Positions 8,298-13,801 of a stretch of DNA of 15,435 bases are shown here, piece by piece. Numbering within the stretch: the first letter of the stretch is position 1; each line of letters starts with the position of its first letter. The stretch is taken from NCBI GenBank assembly GCA_030018795.1, contig JASEHA010000025.1:1-15435 (forward strand). The letters run 5' to 3'. The translations under genes and the position numbers were made by a program. The notes beneath the pieces are model-generated. The model saw only the letters and a list, made by a program, of their open reading frames with translations. It had not been told where the DNA came from and searched no databases. The stretch is from a bacterium (GTDB taxonomy: Bacteria; UBA9089; CG2-30-40-21).

Positions 8298-8843
8298 ATG
8301 GAGTTAACGTTCAAATCCAGGATTATGGATACAAGTGAATTGTCTCGAACAATCTTACGGCTTTCTTATGAGATATTAGAACGAAATAAGGGGACAATGA
8401 ATCTGGCTATTATTGGTATACGGAGTCGTGGTGTCCCAATTGCTCAACGCATTGTAACAAATATTGCCTCTGTTGAAAATTGTAAGATTGAGATGGGGGT
8501 GCTGGATATTACCCTTTATCGTGATGATCTGACCACTGTCTCTGACCAGCCTGTGGTTAAACCTACTCAAATCCCATTTGATATTACCGGAAAAAAAATT
8601 ATCTTAGTTGATGATGTTTTATATACCGGCAGAACCGTCCGCTGTGCCATTGACCAGATTATGGACTTTGGCCGCCCAGCAAGTATTCAATTGGCTGTGA
8701 TCATTGATCGAGGTCATCGTGAATTGCCTATTCAGGCTGATTATACAGGCAAGACTATCACAACCACAAAGGATGAGGTCATTGAGGTAAGGGTAGAGGA
8801 AATAGATGGATGTGATGAGGTGTTGATCTGTAGGAAGGGGTGA
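8298..8843 (+). CDS. pyrR: PyrR: pyr operon regulator / uracil phosphoribosyltransferase
   Basis: This encodes 181 residues, the usual PyrR length. The ATG has GAGG six bases upstream (8288-8291). The match to PyrR runs from end to end: E-R-N-K-G at 28-32, G-I-R-S-R-G at 40-45, D-I-T-L-Y-R-D-D at 70-77, the PRPP-binding loop I-I-L-V-D-D-V-L-Y-T-G-R-T-V at 101-114, and D-R-G-H-R-E-L-P-I followed by A-D-Y-T-G-K. Family members bind a hairpin in pyr mRNA when UMP or UTP is high and cause attenuation; many also make UMP from uracil and PRPP. Here no pyrB, pyrC or carA lies within reach on either side, and no PyrR-type leader was recognised, so it may act in trans or mainly as the salvage enzyme. 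It follows the PorV gene by 49 bases on the same strand. Confidence 0.95.
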   Translation: MELTFKSRIMDTSELSRTILRLSYEILERNKGTMNLAIIGIRSRGVPIAQRIVTNIASVENCKIEMGVLDITLYRDDLTTVSDQPVVKPTQIPFDITGKKIILVDDVLYTGRTVRCAIDQIMDFGRPASIQLAVIIDRGHRELPIQADYTGKTITTTKDEVIEVRVEEIDGCDEVLICRKG

Positions 8844-8952
8844 GGGATTAAGTTGCAATGTAAAAAAATCGACAGGAGCTGATCGGTCTTCATAAAAAGG
8901 GGTATCTGCTGCAGGGCAAAAATAATTTCAATCTTAAAAAGGTAGTAGATTT

Positions 8953-8981
8953 TTGACACTAAATCAGATTGGTTGTCTTAT
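8953..8981 (+). promoter_or_regulatory. Putative promoter for the hicB gene
   Basis: TTGACA (8953-8958) is a perfect -35. With a 17-base spacer, TCTTAT (8976-8981) is a four-of-six -10. Downstream, TACCCA and TGGGTA (about 8981-9007) form an imperfect inverted repeat that could be an operator. HicB of this short type has no obvious DNA-binding tail, so autoregulation is not assumed. Confidence 0.45.
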
Positions 8982-9030
8982 ACCCAGTCAAAGAATATAA
9001 TGTGGGTAATAATTAAGGAGAAAAGAATCA

Positions 9031-9279
9031 ATGTTACAAGAATATTTAAATTGTGCGATGAGTAAAGCAGTATATGAGAAATTGGAAGATGGCACATATT
9101 TTGGTAAGATACCACCTTGCATAGGTGTAGTCGCGTTTGGAGAAAGTCTTCATAAATGTCAGGAGGAGCTTTATTCTGCTTTAGAGGGATGGATAATTGT
9201 GAAACTGCGACATAATGATCATTTTCCAATGATCGACAACATCGATCTAACTCCAAAAAGAGAAGTGGCTTATGCCTAA
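9031..9279 (+). CDS. HicB-family (UPF0150) antitoxin
   Basis: This encodes 82 residues with AAGGAG at 9015-9020. The sequence follows the short HicB form: an N-terminal helix M-L-Q-E-Y-L...A-M-S-K-A-x-Y-E, the strand pair E-D-G-T-Y-F-G-K-I-P-P-C-I-G-V-V-A, then the helix C-Q-E-E-L-Y-S-A-L-E-G-W-I, and a tail with P-M-I-D-N-I-D-L. This is the partly degraded RNase H-like fold that blocks the mRNA-cleaving HicA toxin. No C-terminal HTH or RHH domain is present, as usual for this subtype. In this subtype hicA normally starts at the stop codon of hicB, and here the overlapping ATG at 9272 opens only 11 codons (see next entry). The antitoxin therefore appears to be an orphan. Confidence 0.85.
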   Translation: MLQEYLNCAMSKAVYEKLEDGTYFGKIPPCIGVVAFGESLHKCQEELYSALEGWIIVKLRHNDHFPMIDNIDLTPKREVAYA

Positions 9280-9307
9280 GTGGTGCCCTTGTAAACGGAG
9301 ACTGTGA
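9272..9307 (+). pseudogene. Vestigial hicA toxin start (11 codons)
   Basis: ATG 9272 overlaps the hicB stop (TAA at 9277-9279), the usual arrangement of this TA family. It reads M-P-K-W-C-P-C-K-R-R-L, then TGA. HicA proteins of this subtype commonly begin M-P-K...P-V-K-R-R-E-L-I, so the first ten codons look like a genuine toxin start that is then lost. No continuing HicA residues (G-G-K/S-H, T-I-P) were found in any frame to 9466. The sequence after the break, ACTGTGAACGGTTACAA, resembles the ACTGGTGAAACGATTACAA near 7258-7276, suggesting that a dispersed repeat replaced the gene body. Confidence 0.5.
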
Positions 9308-9325
9308 ACGGTTACAAAAAAATGC

Positions 9326-9354
9326 TTGCAAACGAGAAACAATTATGATACACT
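9326..9354 (+). promoter_or_regulatory. Putative extended -10 promoter for the small Cys-rich gene
   Basis: TTGCAA (9326-9331), a 17-base spacer, then TACACT (9349-9354) preceded by TGA (9346-9348), an extended -10. Transcription would start near 9361, giving a leader of about 105 bases that holds the hairpin at 9376-9425. Confidence 0.45.
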
Positions 9355-9375
9355 ATTATTCAGGTGGATAGGCTA

Positions 9376-9425
9376 AAAGACTGTTAGGTAAGAAGGAACT
9401 ATGAACCTAACAGCCTGCAGTCTTT
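9376..9425 (+). promoter_or_regulatory. Structured leader hairpin with a movable bulge
   Basis: CTGTTAGGT (9381-9389) pairs perfectly with ACCTAACAG (9405-9413) over a 15-base loop. Alternatively AAAGACTG (9376-9383) pairs with CAGTCTTT (9418-9425) while TTAGGT/ACCTAA stays paired. CAG occurs twice on the right arm, so the seven-base bulge can sit on either side of CAG. No T-run follows, which argues against a plain terminator. The element lies between the putative promoter and the start of the gene at 9467. Confidence 0.6.
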
Positions 9426-9466
9426 ACTTAAACAATCTAACCAAAAGATATAAGGAGGTCAGTTAA

Positions 9467-9649
9467 ATGAAATTGGATGAAATCAAGGGTAAGGCAAAAG
9501 GACTGGGGATAGTATGCGGCAAGATGAAAAAGGAAGACATTATTAGGGAGATTCAAGTGAGCGAAGGTAATTTTGATTGTTTTGGAACTGCTGTAAATAA
9601 TGAGTGTGATCAGGAAACCTGCTGTTGGAGAGAAGATTGCTTGAAATAA
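9467..9649 (+). CDS. Small SAP-like, cysteine-rich protein (60 aa)
   Basis: This encodes 60 residues with an excellent AAGGAGGT (9452-9459). Residues 1-30 (M-K-L-D-E-I-K-G-K-A-K-G-L-G-I...K-K-E-D-I-I-R-E-I-Q) form a helix-turn-helix of the SAP / Rho N-terminal type, a fold linked to nucleic-acid binding. Residues 35-60 hold a Cys cluster: N-F-D-C-F-G-T-A, then C47-D-Q, C52-C53-W-R-E-D-C58, with C38 in the first part and a further C17. I recognise this as a conserved small protein seen in deltaproteobacteria and other environmental bacteria, often annotated SAP-domain or Rho-N-like; its function is unknown. The cysteines could bind a metal or form disulfides; there is no signal peptide, so metal is the likelier inference. 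It has its own promoter and leader. Confidence 0.8.
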   Translation: MKLDEIKGKAKGLGIVCGKMKKEDIIREIQVSEGNFDCFGTAVNNECDQETCCWREDCLK

Positions 9650-9662
9650 AGGTAATTATTTG

Positions 9663-9689
9663 GCAGGGGCGTATTACATACGCCCCTGC
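9663..9689. repeat. Perfect 11-bp palindrome GCAGGGGCGTA / TACGCCCCTGC
   Basis: An 11-bp GC-rich stem (9663-9673 with 9679-9689) around TTACA lies 13 bases after the small gene's stop. The lack of a downstream T-run makes it an imperfect intrinsic terminator. The GGGGCGTA...TACGCCCC core resembles widespread environmental repeat palindromes. It may stabilise the 3' end of the transcript. Confidence 0.75.
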
Positions 9690-9708
9690 ATATCATAGGT
9701 AGTTAAAC

Positions 9709-11292
9709 ATGAAAACAATTGTTTTTTTTATCACTATATGCTTAATTTCTTCAGGATGTATCCATCTTGAGCCTAAAATTACAGAATCAGATATATATTC
9801 CATATATACCATAGGCTCTGTTTATGAAGAAAAGGGGCTTTATGAACAAGCACTTAAGGAATATCTGCTCATTGACAAAATATCTCCAAACCCTGTAATC
9901 AAGGCCAGTATCGCTAATGTCTATTTTGCCCTTGGTAAACATGAAAAGGCACAGGCATATGCTGCACAAGCCATATCACTTGATCCAAAATCTATCATAA
10001 GCCATTTTATCCTTGGGAATATTTATTATCAGCAAAAGGCGTTTGAGAAGGCAGTAGCAGAGATTGAACAGGTTGTAGCACTTGAGCCTGAGAATGTTTC
10101 GGCTGTTTATCTGCTTGCCAGAAGCTATGCGATGAATGGAAATATTGATTCAGCTACTAATAATTATAAAAAGGTAATGGAGCTTTATCCCTCAAATATC
10201 TCTGCCTATCTTGAATTAGCAGACATATGTATTGATCATGAGCGGTATGCTGAGTCTATTGGCCTCTTAGAAAAGGTAATATTGTTAAATCCAGAGGAGG
10301 GCGGTGTGTTTTTAACCCTTGCCTCTATCTATGAGTTTCAAGGGGATAATCAAAAAGCAAAGGAATATTATCATAAAGGATTAGACCTGTTGCCAACCCA
10401 TGTCCAGGGAAGAAAAAAACTACTTTTGCTTTACTTTGGAGAGAACAATACAGATGCGGTTATTGAACAGGCAATTAATCTTTTAAGGATAGAACCTGGT
10501 GATGCAGTAACCCATTTTATCTTAGGGACTGCTTATAAAAAAAAGAAGATGCTTGATGAGGCGTCAAAAGAGCTTAAGGCTGCCATTAGCTTAGAAAAAA
10601 ACATATCTCAGGCATATATTCAATTAGCCTATATTTATCTTTATCAGAAAAAAACAGAAGAGGCTGCAAGTATCCTCAATAAATCGATAAATCTTTTCTC
10701 ATCTAATCAAACCATGGAGATACCTCTACTGCTTGGGCTGATATATCTTCAGAATAAACAATATGAAAAGGCAATAGAAATATATCGCCGTATCCTCTGG
10801 CATTATCCTGATAATCAAGAGGCATGGTATCGGATGGGCATGGCAAATGAACGGCTGAAACATATAAATAAATCAGCAGATTGCTTTTATAAATGTATCA
10901 AGATTAATCCCAAACACGCCAATGCCTATAATTATATTGGCTACATGTATGCAGAAAGAAAGATACGGTTAGACGATGCTGTCAGGCTTATTCATAAGGC
11001 ATTAGAGATAGAGCCTGAAAATGGTGCATTTCTCGATAGCCTTGGCTGGGCATATTATCAACAGAATAATATGGATGCTGCCTTAAAGAATCTGGAACGT
11101 GCCTATAAATTGATGAGTAATGACCCTGTTGTTGCTGGACATTTAGCCGATGTTTACCAGGCAATAGGGAAGAACGATGATGCTGCCCGTCTGCGAAACA
11201 AGGCAAAGGAACTTAGTGGTAATCCAGAGGTATTGGATGATGAGATTCAAGAGATGGAGAAAGATGATAAACATACACAGGAGAGGGAATGA
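9709..11292 (+). CDS. Large TPR-repeat lipoprotein
   Basis: This encodes 527 residues. The N-terminus M-K-T-I-V-F-F-I-T-I-C-L-I-S-S-G-C17 is a lipoprotein signal with a slightly atypical lipobox (S at -3), pointing to a membrane-anchored periplasmic protein. From about residue 27 to 517 it is built almost wholly of 34-residue TPR units, roughly fourteen by length, with the usual W/L...G-x-x-Y...A...P spacing, for example A-I-S-L-D-P-K near 87-93 and Y-N-Y-I-G-Y-M-Y-A-E near 406-415. The unit D-S-L-G-W-A-Y-Y-Q-Q-N-N-M-D-A-A-L near 443-459 is typical of the C-terminal repeats of such proteins. The tail is acidic and charged. TPR lipoproteins assemble envelope complexes such as export or polysaccharide machinery; no partner is named by context. 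The start has only a weak GGTAG site. The stop overlaps the next short frame by ATGA. Confidence 0.9.
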   Translation: MKTIVFFITICLISSGCIHLEPKITESDIYSIYTIGSVYEEKGLYEQALKEYLLIDKISPNPVIKASIANVYFALGKHEKAQAYAAQAISLDPKSIISHFILGNIYYQQKAFEKAVAEIEQVVALEPENVSAVYLLARSYAMNGNIDSATNNYKKVMELYPSNISAYLELADICIDHERYAESIGLLEKVILLNPEEGGVFLTLASIYEFQGDNQKAKEYYHKGLDLLPTHVQGRKKLLLLYFGENNTDAVIEQAINLLRIEPGDAVTHFILGTAYKKKKMLDEASKELKAAISLEKNISQAYIQLAYIYLYQKKTEEAASILNKSINLFSSNQTMEIPLLLGLIYLQNKQYEKAIEIYRRILWHYPDNQEAWYRMGMANERLKHINKSADCFYKCIKINPKHANAYNYIGYMYAERKIRLDDAVRLIHKALEIEPENGAFLDSLGWAYYQQNNMDAALKNLERAYKLMSNDPVVAGHLADVYQAIGKNDDAARLRNKAKELSGNPEVLDDEIQEMEKDDKHTQERE

Positions 11293-11423
11293 CTTGTGTA
11301 GAACTACAAACAGTAACTGTAGAACTGCAAAAACATATTATCGAATTAGAAACAGAGTTAGCAAAACTCCGTAAGACTCGATGTTCAAGTTTTTTAACCT
11401 ACGATTCTTTCAGTCAAAAATAG
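11289..11423 (+). pseudogene. Fragment resembling the N-terminus of an IS66-family transposase
   Basis: The frame has 44 codons starting at ATG 11289, overlapping the TPR gene stop. Residues 1-29 are a coiled coil, V-E-L-Q-T-V-T-V-E-L-Q-K then I-I-E-L-E-T-E-L-A-K-L-R-K. This is how many IS66 TnpC proteins begin, just before their N-S-S-x-S-S-K-P-P-S-S-D motif. That motif is missing: at codon 30 the sequence switches to the dispersed word ACTCGATGTTCAAG (from 11376), and the frame then ends. I read it as a truncated transposase start. A short genuine coiled-coil protein is the alternative, but the repeat forming its last third makes that unlikely. Confidence 0.45.
11376..11395 (+). repeat. Dispersed word ACTCGATGTTCAAGTTTTTT, copy 3
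   Basis: Identical to 774-793. It lies exactly where the IS66-like reading frame breaks off, so it marks a recombination or insertion junction. Confidence 0.8.
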
Positions 11424-11424
11424 A

Positions 11425-11447
11425 TGAGTGAAACGAAGTTTCACTCA
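11425..11447. repeat. Perfect 10-bp palindrome TGAGTGAAAC-GAA-GTTTCACTCA
   Basis: A 10-bp stem with a 3-base loop, two bases after the stop of the IS66-like fragment. It could act as a factor-independent hairpin on either strand between the converging genes, but no T-run is attached. Confidence 0.8.
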
Positions 11448-11456
11448 ATCCTCCAC

Positions 11457-11544
11457 ATTACGAATTGAATGCATCAAGTAGTACACAATAAGAGACATGA
11501 AAGACGTTGCAATCGTTTTTCATCGAATCCCATTTTCTCGCCTT
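11457..11544 (+). repeat. 88-base dispersed repeat, copy 2
   Basis: Reverse-complement partner of 648-736, about 95% identical by eye. The same first third recurs at 11633-11665. Confidence 0.85.
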
Positions 11545-11632
11545 CTTGCTCGACAATTTCCTTCTACCACTTTTCTCAACCAATTCGGAATCAACAAATA
11601 ACAGCTTTTTCCATTATGCATTGCTCTCTTCC

Positions 11633-11776
11633 ATTACGAATTGAACGCATCAAGTAGTACACAATCCAGAGCACCAGTCAGTCGTAATCTTTTTTCATCA
11701 AATATCAGTTTCTCACGGTGTCATGGTGACTGGTGCCCTTCCTACCCGTTGCAATCAGTTTCCCATCGAATCCCAT
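11633..11776 (+). repeat. Third copy of the 88-base repeat, interrupted
   Basis: 11633-11665 matches the first 33 bases of the repeat with one change. 11748-11776 matches its later part (GTTGCAATC...CATCGAATCCCAT) with a few changes. The middle of about 16 bases is replaced by 82 bases that include the TIR element at 11669-11738. Confidence 0.75.
11669..11738. mobile_element. 70-base element with 12-base terminal inverted repeats (MITE-like)
   Basis: GAGCACCAGTCA (11669-11680) and TGACTGGTGCCC (11727-11738) are inverted repeats with one mismatch. The interior is non-coding and itself resembles a diverged piece of the 88-base repeat (for example TTTTTTCATCAAAT). The ends match those at 7199-7257. 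It sits inside the third copy of the 88-base repeat, so it arrived later. The MITE label is an inference from structure only; no target duplication was found. Confidence 0.5.
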
Positions 11777-11810
11777 GTCTGCACATCCTAAATATCCCTA
11801 ATGCTGCCAA

Positions 11811-12518
11811 TCATACAATCCTCAAGATTGAAGGATGCCTCTGGGTAGCAAATTCTTTTAAGGCACTAATGGTTTCTAAGTATGTATTTACATCACCCTG
11901 AATACCTTTTTCTCGTTTCTCTTCTTCTGTGACAGTGATCTTGCGGCCAATTATTGGTCCAGTACCGGTTGTTTCACCAAACTGGTCTGTCATCTCCAGC
12001 ACCACCAAGCTGTCATCAAAGACAGTAAAATGTTGTAATTTTTTGCATAGCTCAGGCTGCCATTCCTTGAATTCATGCCTGAGAATAACTACCAATTCAG
12101 CTCGATTGGATTCACAAATCAATTCTCTTCGTTGAGATCGGATTATCTCCTTGATCTTATCCCGGGCAAAGGTTTCTTTTGATATGACAAAAAATCGTGT
12201 AATCTTTATTTGTCTATCCTTTCGTTGAAGAAGGGATTTGTTTATCTCTTGGAGCCTTTGGTGAACTTGATCATCCTTCCATCTCTCTACCCAAAAATCA
12301 ATGCAATTTAATTCCTTTTGTGTCTCTTCTGATTCCTTCATGATAAGGCTGGCTAACTCCTTTTTATCATCCATGTAACACCAGCCATTTTTTTTCATCT
12401 CCTCGACCCTTGTTTGCCATTTTATCATACTTTCTTCAATAAAGATGACCTCTCGCATAGCAATCTTTTTTAGATACAGGTCATCAATACCATCTGCTAT
12501 CTGTCTCAATCCTTCCAT
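11811..12518 (-). CDS. Unrecognised 235-residue cytosolic protein
   Basis: I do not recognise this protein. The start at 12518 is supported by AAGGAGGAA nine bases upstream on the minus strand. There is no signal peptide or membrane segment. The first 120 residues are highly charged and helical, probably coiled coil (E-S-M-I-K-W-Q-T-R-V-E-E-M-K-K, then E-L-A-S-L-I-M-K-E-S-E-E-T-Q-K-E-L). About residues 113-185 look like an alpha/beta domain: I-K-I-T-R-F-F-V-I-S, then A-E-L-V-V-I-L-R-H-E-F and H-F-T-V-F-D-D-S-L-V-V-L-E-M. That pattern of regulator-like strands, with a final F-D-D-x-x-V-V-L-E, recalls the C-terminal sensor-like module of some proteins of unknown function, but this is a weak resemblance. 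It follows asd by 86 bases on the same strand, with two palindromes between, so co-transcription is possible. Confidence 0.7.
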   Translation of the reverse strand: MEGLRQIADGIDDLYLKKIAMREVIFIEESMIKWQTRVEEMKKNGWCYMDDKKELASLIMKESEETQKELNCIDFWVERWKDDQVHQRLQEINKSLLQRKDRQIKITRFFVISKETFARDKIKEIIRSQRRELICESNRAELVVILRHEFKEWQPELCKKLQHFTVFDDSLVVLEMTDQFGETTGTGPIIGRKITVTEEEKREKGIQGDVNTYLETISALKEFATQRHPSILRIV

Positions 12519-12551
12519 GCTTTAATTCCTCCTTTCTCATCATTGTATGTA

Positions 12552-12600
12552 ACACAAGCATCCCTGCTTGTGTCTGTAATCCTCAAGCTGGAAGCTTGAG
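12552..12600. repeat. Pair of palindromes between asd and the 235-residue gene
   Basis: ACACAAGCA-TCCC-TGCTTGTGT (12552-12573, perfect 9-bp stem) is followed by CTCAAGCT-GGA-AGCTTGAG (12582-12600, perfect 8-bp stem). Same two palindromes, same order, as 45-102. Confidence 0.85.
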
Positions 12601-12604
12601 TTAC

Positions 12605-13615
12605 TTATACCAATCCTTTTTCCACCAATATCTCAGCAATCTGAACCGCATTAGATGCAGCTCCTTTACGCAGATTATCCGATACAATCCACATATTCAA
12701 CCCACAGGGAATAGAGAAATCCTCCCGTATTCTGCCGACAAAGGTTTCATCCCTGTTTGCAGCATCAATGGCTAATGGATACTTATTATTGGCAGGGTCA
12801 TCAACAACTATTACGCCCGGTGATCTGGATAATATCTCCCTTGCCCTTTCTGGAGTCAATTTCTTTTCAGTTTCAATATTTACAGATTCTGAATGAGACC
12901 TGAGAACAGGAACACGCACTGTAGTGGCTGTTACCTCAATCTCTGGTGACTCCATAATCTTCTTTGTTTCGTTTACCATCTTTATCTCTTCTTTGGTATA
13001 GCCATTGTCAAGAAATACATCAATATGAGGCAGGCAATTAAAGGCAATCTGATGAGGATACACCTTTTTTACAACCTCTTTCTTATCCAGCACAGCTCTG
13101 GACTGATGGATTAATTCCTCTATAGCCATTGAGCCTGTGCCTGAAACCGATTGATAGGTAGAGACCACAATCCTTTTAATCCTTGCCTCCTTATGAAGCG
13201 GATTTAAGGCCACAACCATCTGAATGGTTGAACAATTTGGGTTGGCAATAATACCCTTATGATCTGCCACAGCATGGGGATTTACCTCTGGCACAACCAG
13301 GGGTACATCAATATCCATTCTGAAGGCACTGCTGTTATCAATAACGATACACCCATCCTTAGCTGCTTTTGGTGCCCATTCCCTGCTTACGCTTGCCCCG
13401 GCAGAAAACAGGGCAATGTCAATCCCCTTAAAACACCCTTCCTGCAATCTTTCAACCACTACTTTTTCACCCTTAAAATCCAGCTCTATTCCTTCTCGTC
13501 TATACCCAAAAAATCTTACCTTCTTTACAGGAAAGTTTCGCTCAATCAATACCTCTCTCATTACCTGTCCCACAGCACCTGCTGCACCAACAACCGCTAC
13601 AGTATATTTTTTCAT
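12605..13615 (-). CDS. asd: Aspartate-semialdehyde dehydrogenase
   Basis: This encodes 336 residues, the normal length. I start at ATG 13615, giving M-K-K-Y-T-V-A-V-V-G-A-A-G-A-V-G; the longer frame from 13687 adds 24 residues that run through a palindromic repeat. The enzyme reduces L-aspartyl phosphate with NADPH to aspartate semialdehyde, the branch point to lysine/diaminopimelate, threonine and methionine. Visible features are the dinucleotide loop G10-A-A-G-A-V-G16, S-A-G-A-S-V-S at 71-77, the nucleophile C128 in N-P-N-C-S-T, Q155 in T-Y-Q-S-V-S-G-T-G, and H241 in R-V-P-V-L-R-S-H-S-E-S-V, the general acid/base. The final A-A-S-N-A-V-Q-I-A-E helix is also typical. It has its own perfect promoter (13734-13705). 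Neighbouring genes are not from amino-acid synthesis, so it is not in a dap operon here. Confidence 0.96.
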   Translation of the reverse strand: MKKYTVAVVGAAGAVGQVMREVLIERNFPVKKVRFFGYRREGIELDFKGEKVVVERLQEGCFKGIDIALFSAGASVSREWAPKAAKDGCIVIDNSSAFRMDIDVPLVVPEVNPHAVADHKGIIANPNCSTIQMVVALNPLHKEARIKRIVVSTYQSVSGTGSMAIEELIHQSRAVLDKKEVVKKVYPHQIAFNCLPHIDVFLDNGYTKEEIKMVNETKKIMESPEIEVTATTVRVPVLRSHSESVNIETEKKLTPERAREILSRSPGVIVVDDPANNKYPLAIDAANRDETFVGRIREDFSIPCGLNMWIVSDNLRKGAASNAVQIAEILVEKGLV

Positions 13616-13644
13616 CCCTTTAATTCCCCTTCTTTCAAAATGTA

Positions 13645-13664
13645 ACTCAAGTTTCCAGCTTGAA
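13645..13664. repeat. Imperfect palindrome in the asd leader
   Basis: ACTCAAGTTTCCAGCTTGAA is a member of the ACTCAAG/CTTGAGT family, with one mismatched pair in a 7-bp stem. It lies in the presumed 5' untranslated region of asd, roughly 30 bases before the start codon. Confidence 0.65.
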
Positions 13665-13704
13665 CATTTTTTCTCCATAAGCCACAAGCTGGATAATTAC
13701 TATA

Positions 13705-13734
13705 ATTATAACCTAATCCGAGAGATGTTGTCAA
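13705..13734 (-). promoter_or_regulatory. Consensus sigma-70 promoter for asd
   Basis: On the minus strand TTGACA (13734-13729) and TATAAT (13710-13705) are both perfect, with an 18-base spacer. Transcription would begin near 13698, leaving a leader of about 80 bases before ATG 13615. This supports the shorter asd start, since the ATG at 13687 would have no room for a ribosome-binding site. Confidence 0.8.
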
Positions 13735-13763
13735 GCAAAAAATAAGGGACATTGCCTTTTTTC

Positions 13764-13792
13764 TTGCACTTTATCGCTAATCATGCTATAAT
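13764..13792 (+). promoter_or_regulatory. Extended -10 promoter for the HD-domain gene
   Basis: TATAAT (13787-13792) is perfect and is preceded by TGC (13784-13786), an extended -10. TTGCAC (13764-13769) is a weak -35 at a 17-base spacing. The start point would fall near 13798-13800, two to four bases before the ATG at 13802. Confidence 0.7.
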
Positions 13793-13801
13793 TAGTTCAC
13801 T

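Larger units (their letters stand above)
11424..11810. other. Repeat-rich intergenic gap
   Basis: No convincing gene is present; the short frames here run through repeats. It holds the palindrome at 11425-11447, the 88-base repeat at 11457-11544, and an interrupted copy at 11633-11776 with the TIR-bounded element 11669-11738 inside. About 11545-11632 is AT-rich and unassigned. The gap separates plus-strand and minus-strand genes that converge, yet no clear T-tailed terminator was found. Confidence 0.8.

Noticed and set aside
8858..8957. Possible HicA-like relic before hicB (R-Q-E-L-I-G-L-H-K-K-G-Y-L-L)
   Set aside because: The resemblance is short, there is no start codon without an immediate stop, and the expected toxin lies after hicB in this subtype.
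11469..11901. Two plus-strand frames (11469-11657 and 11641-11901)
   Set aside because: They consist of dispersed repeats and antisense to the 235-residue gene; no protein-like composition or ribosome-binding site.
12616..13687. 24-residue N-terminal extension of asd
   Set aside because: It translates a palindromic repeat and starts about ten bases after the mapped-by-eye promoter start, without room for a ribosome-binding site.
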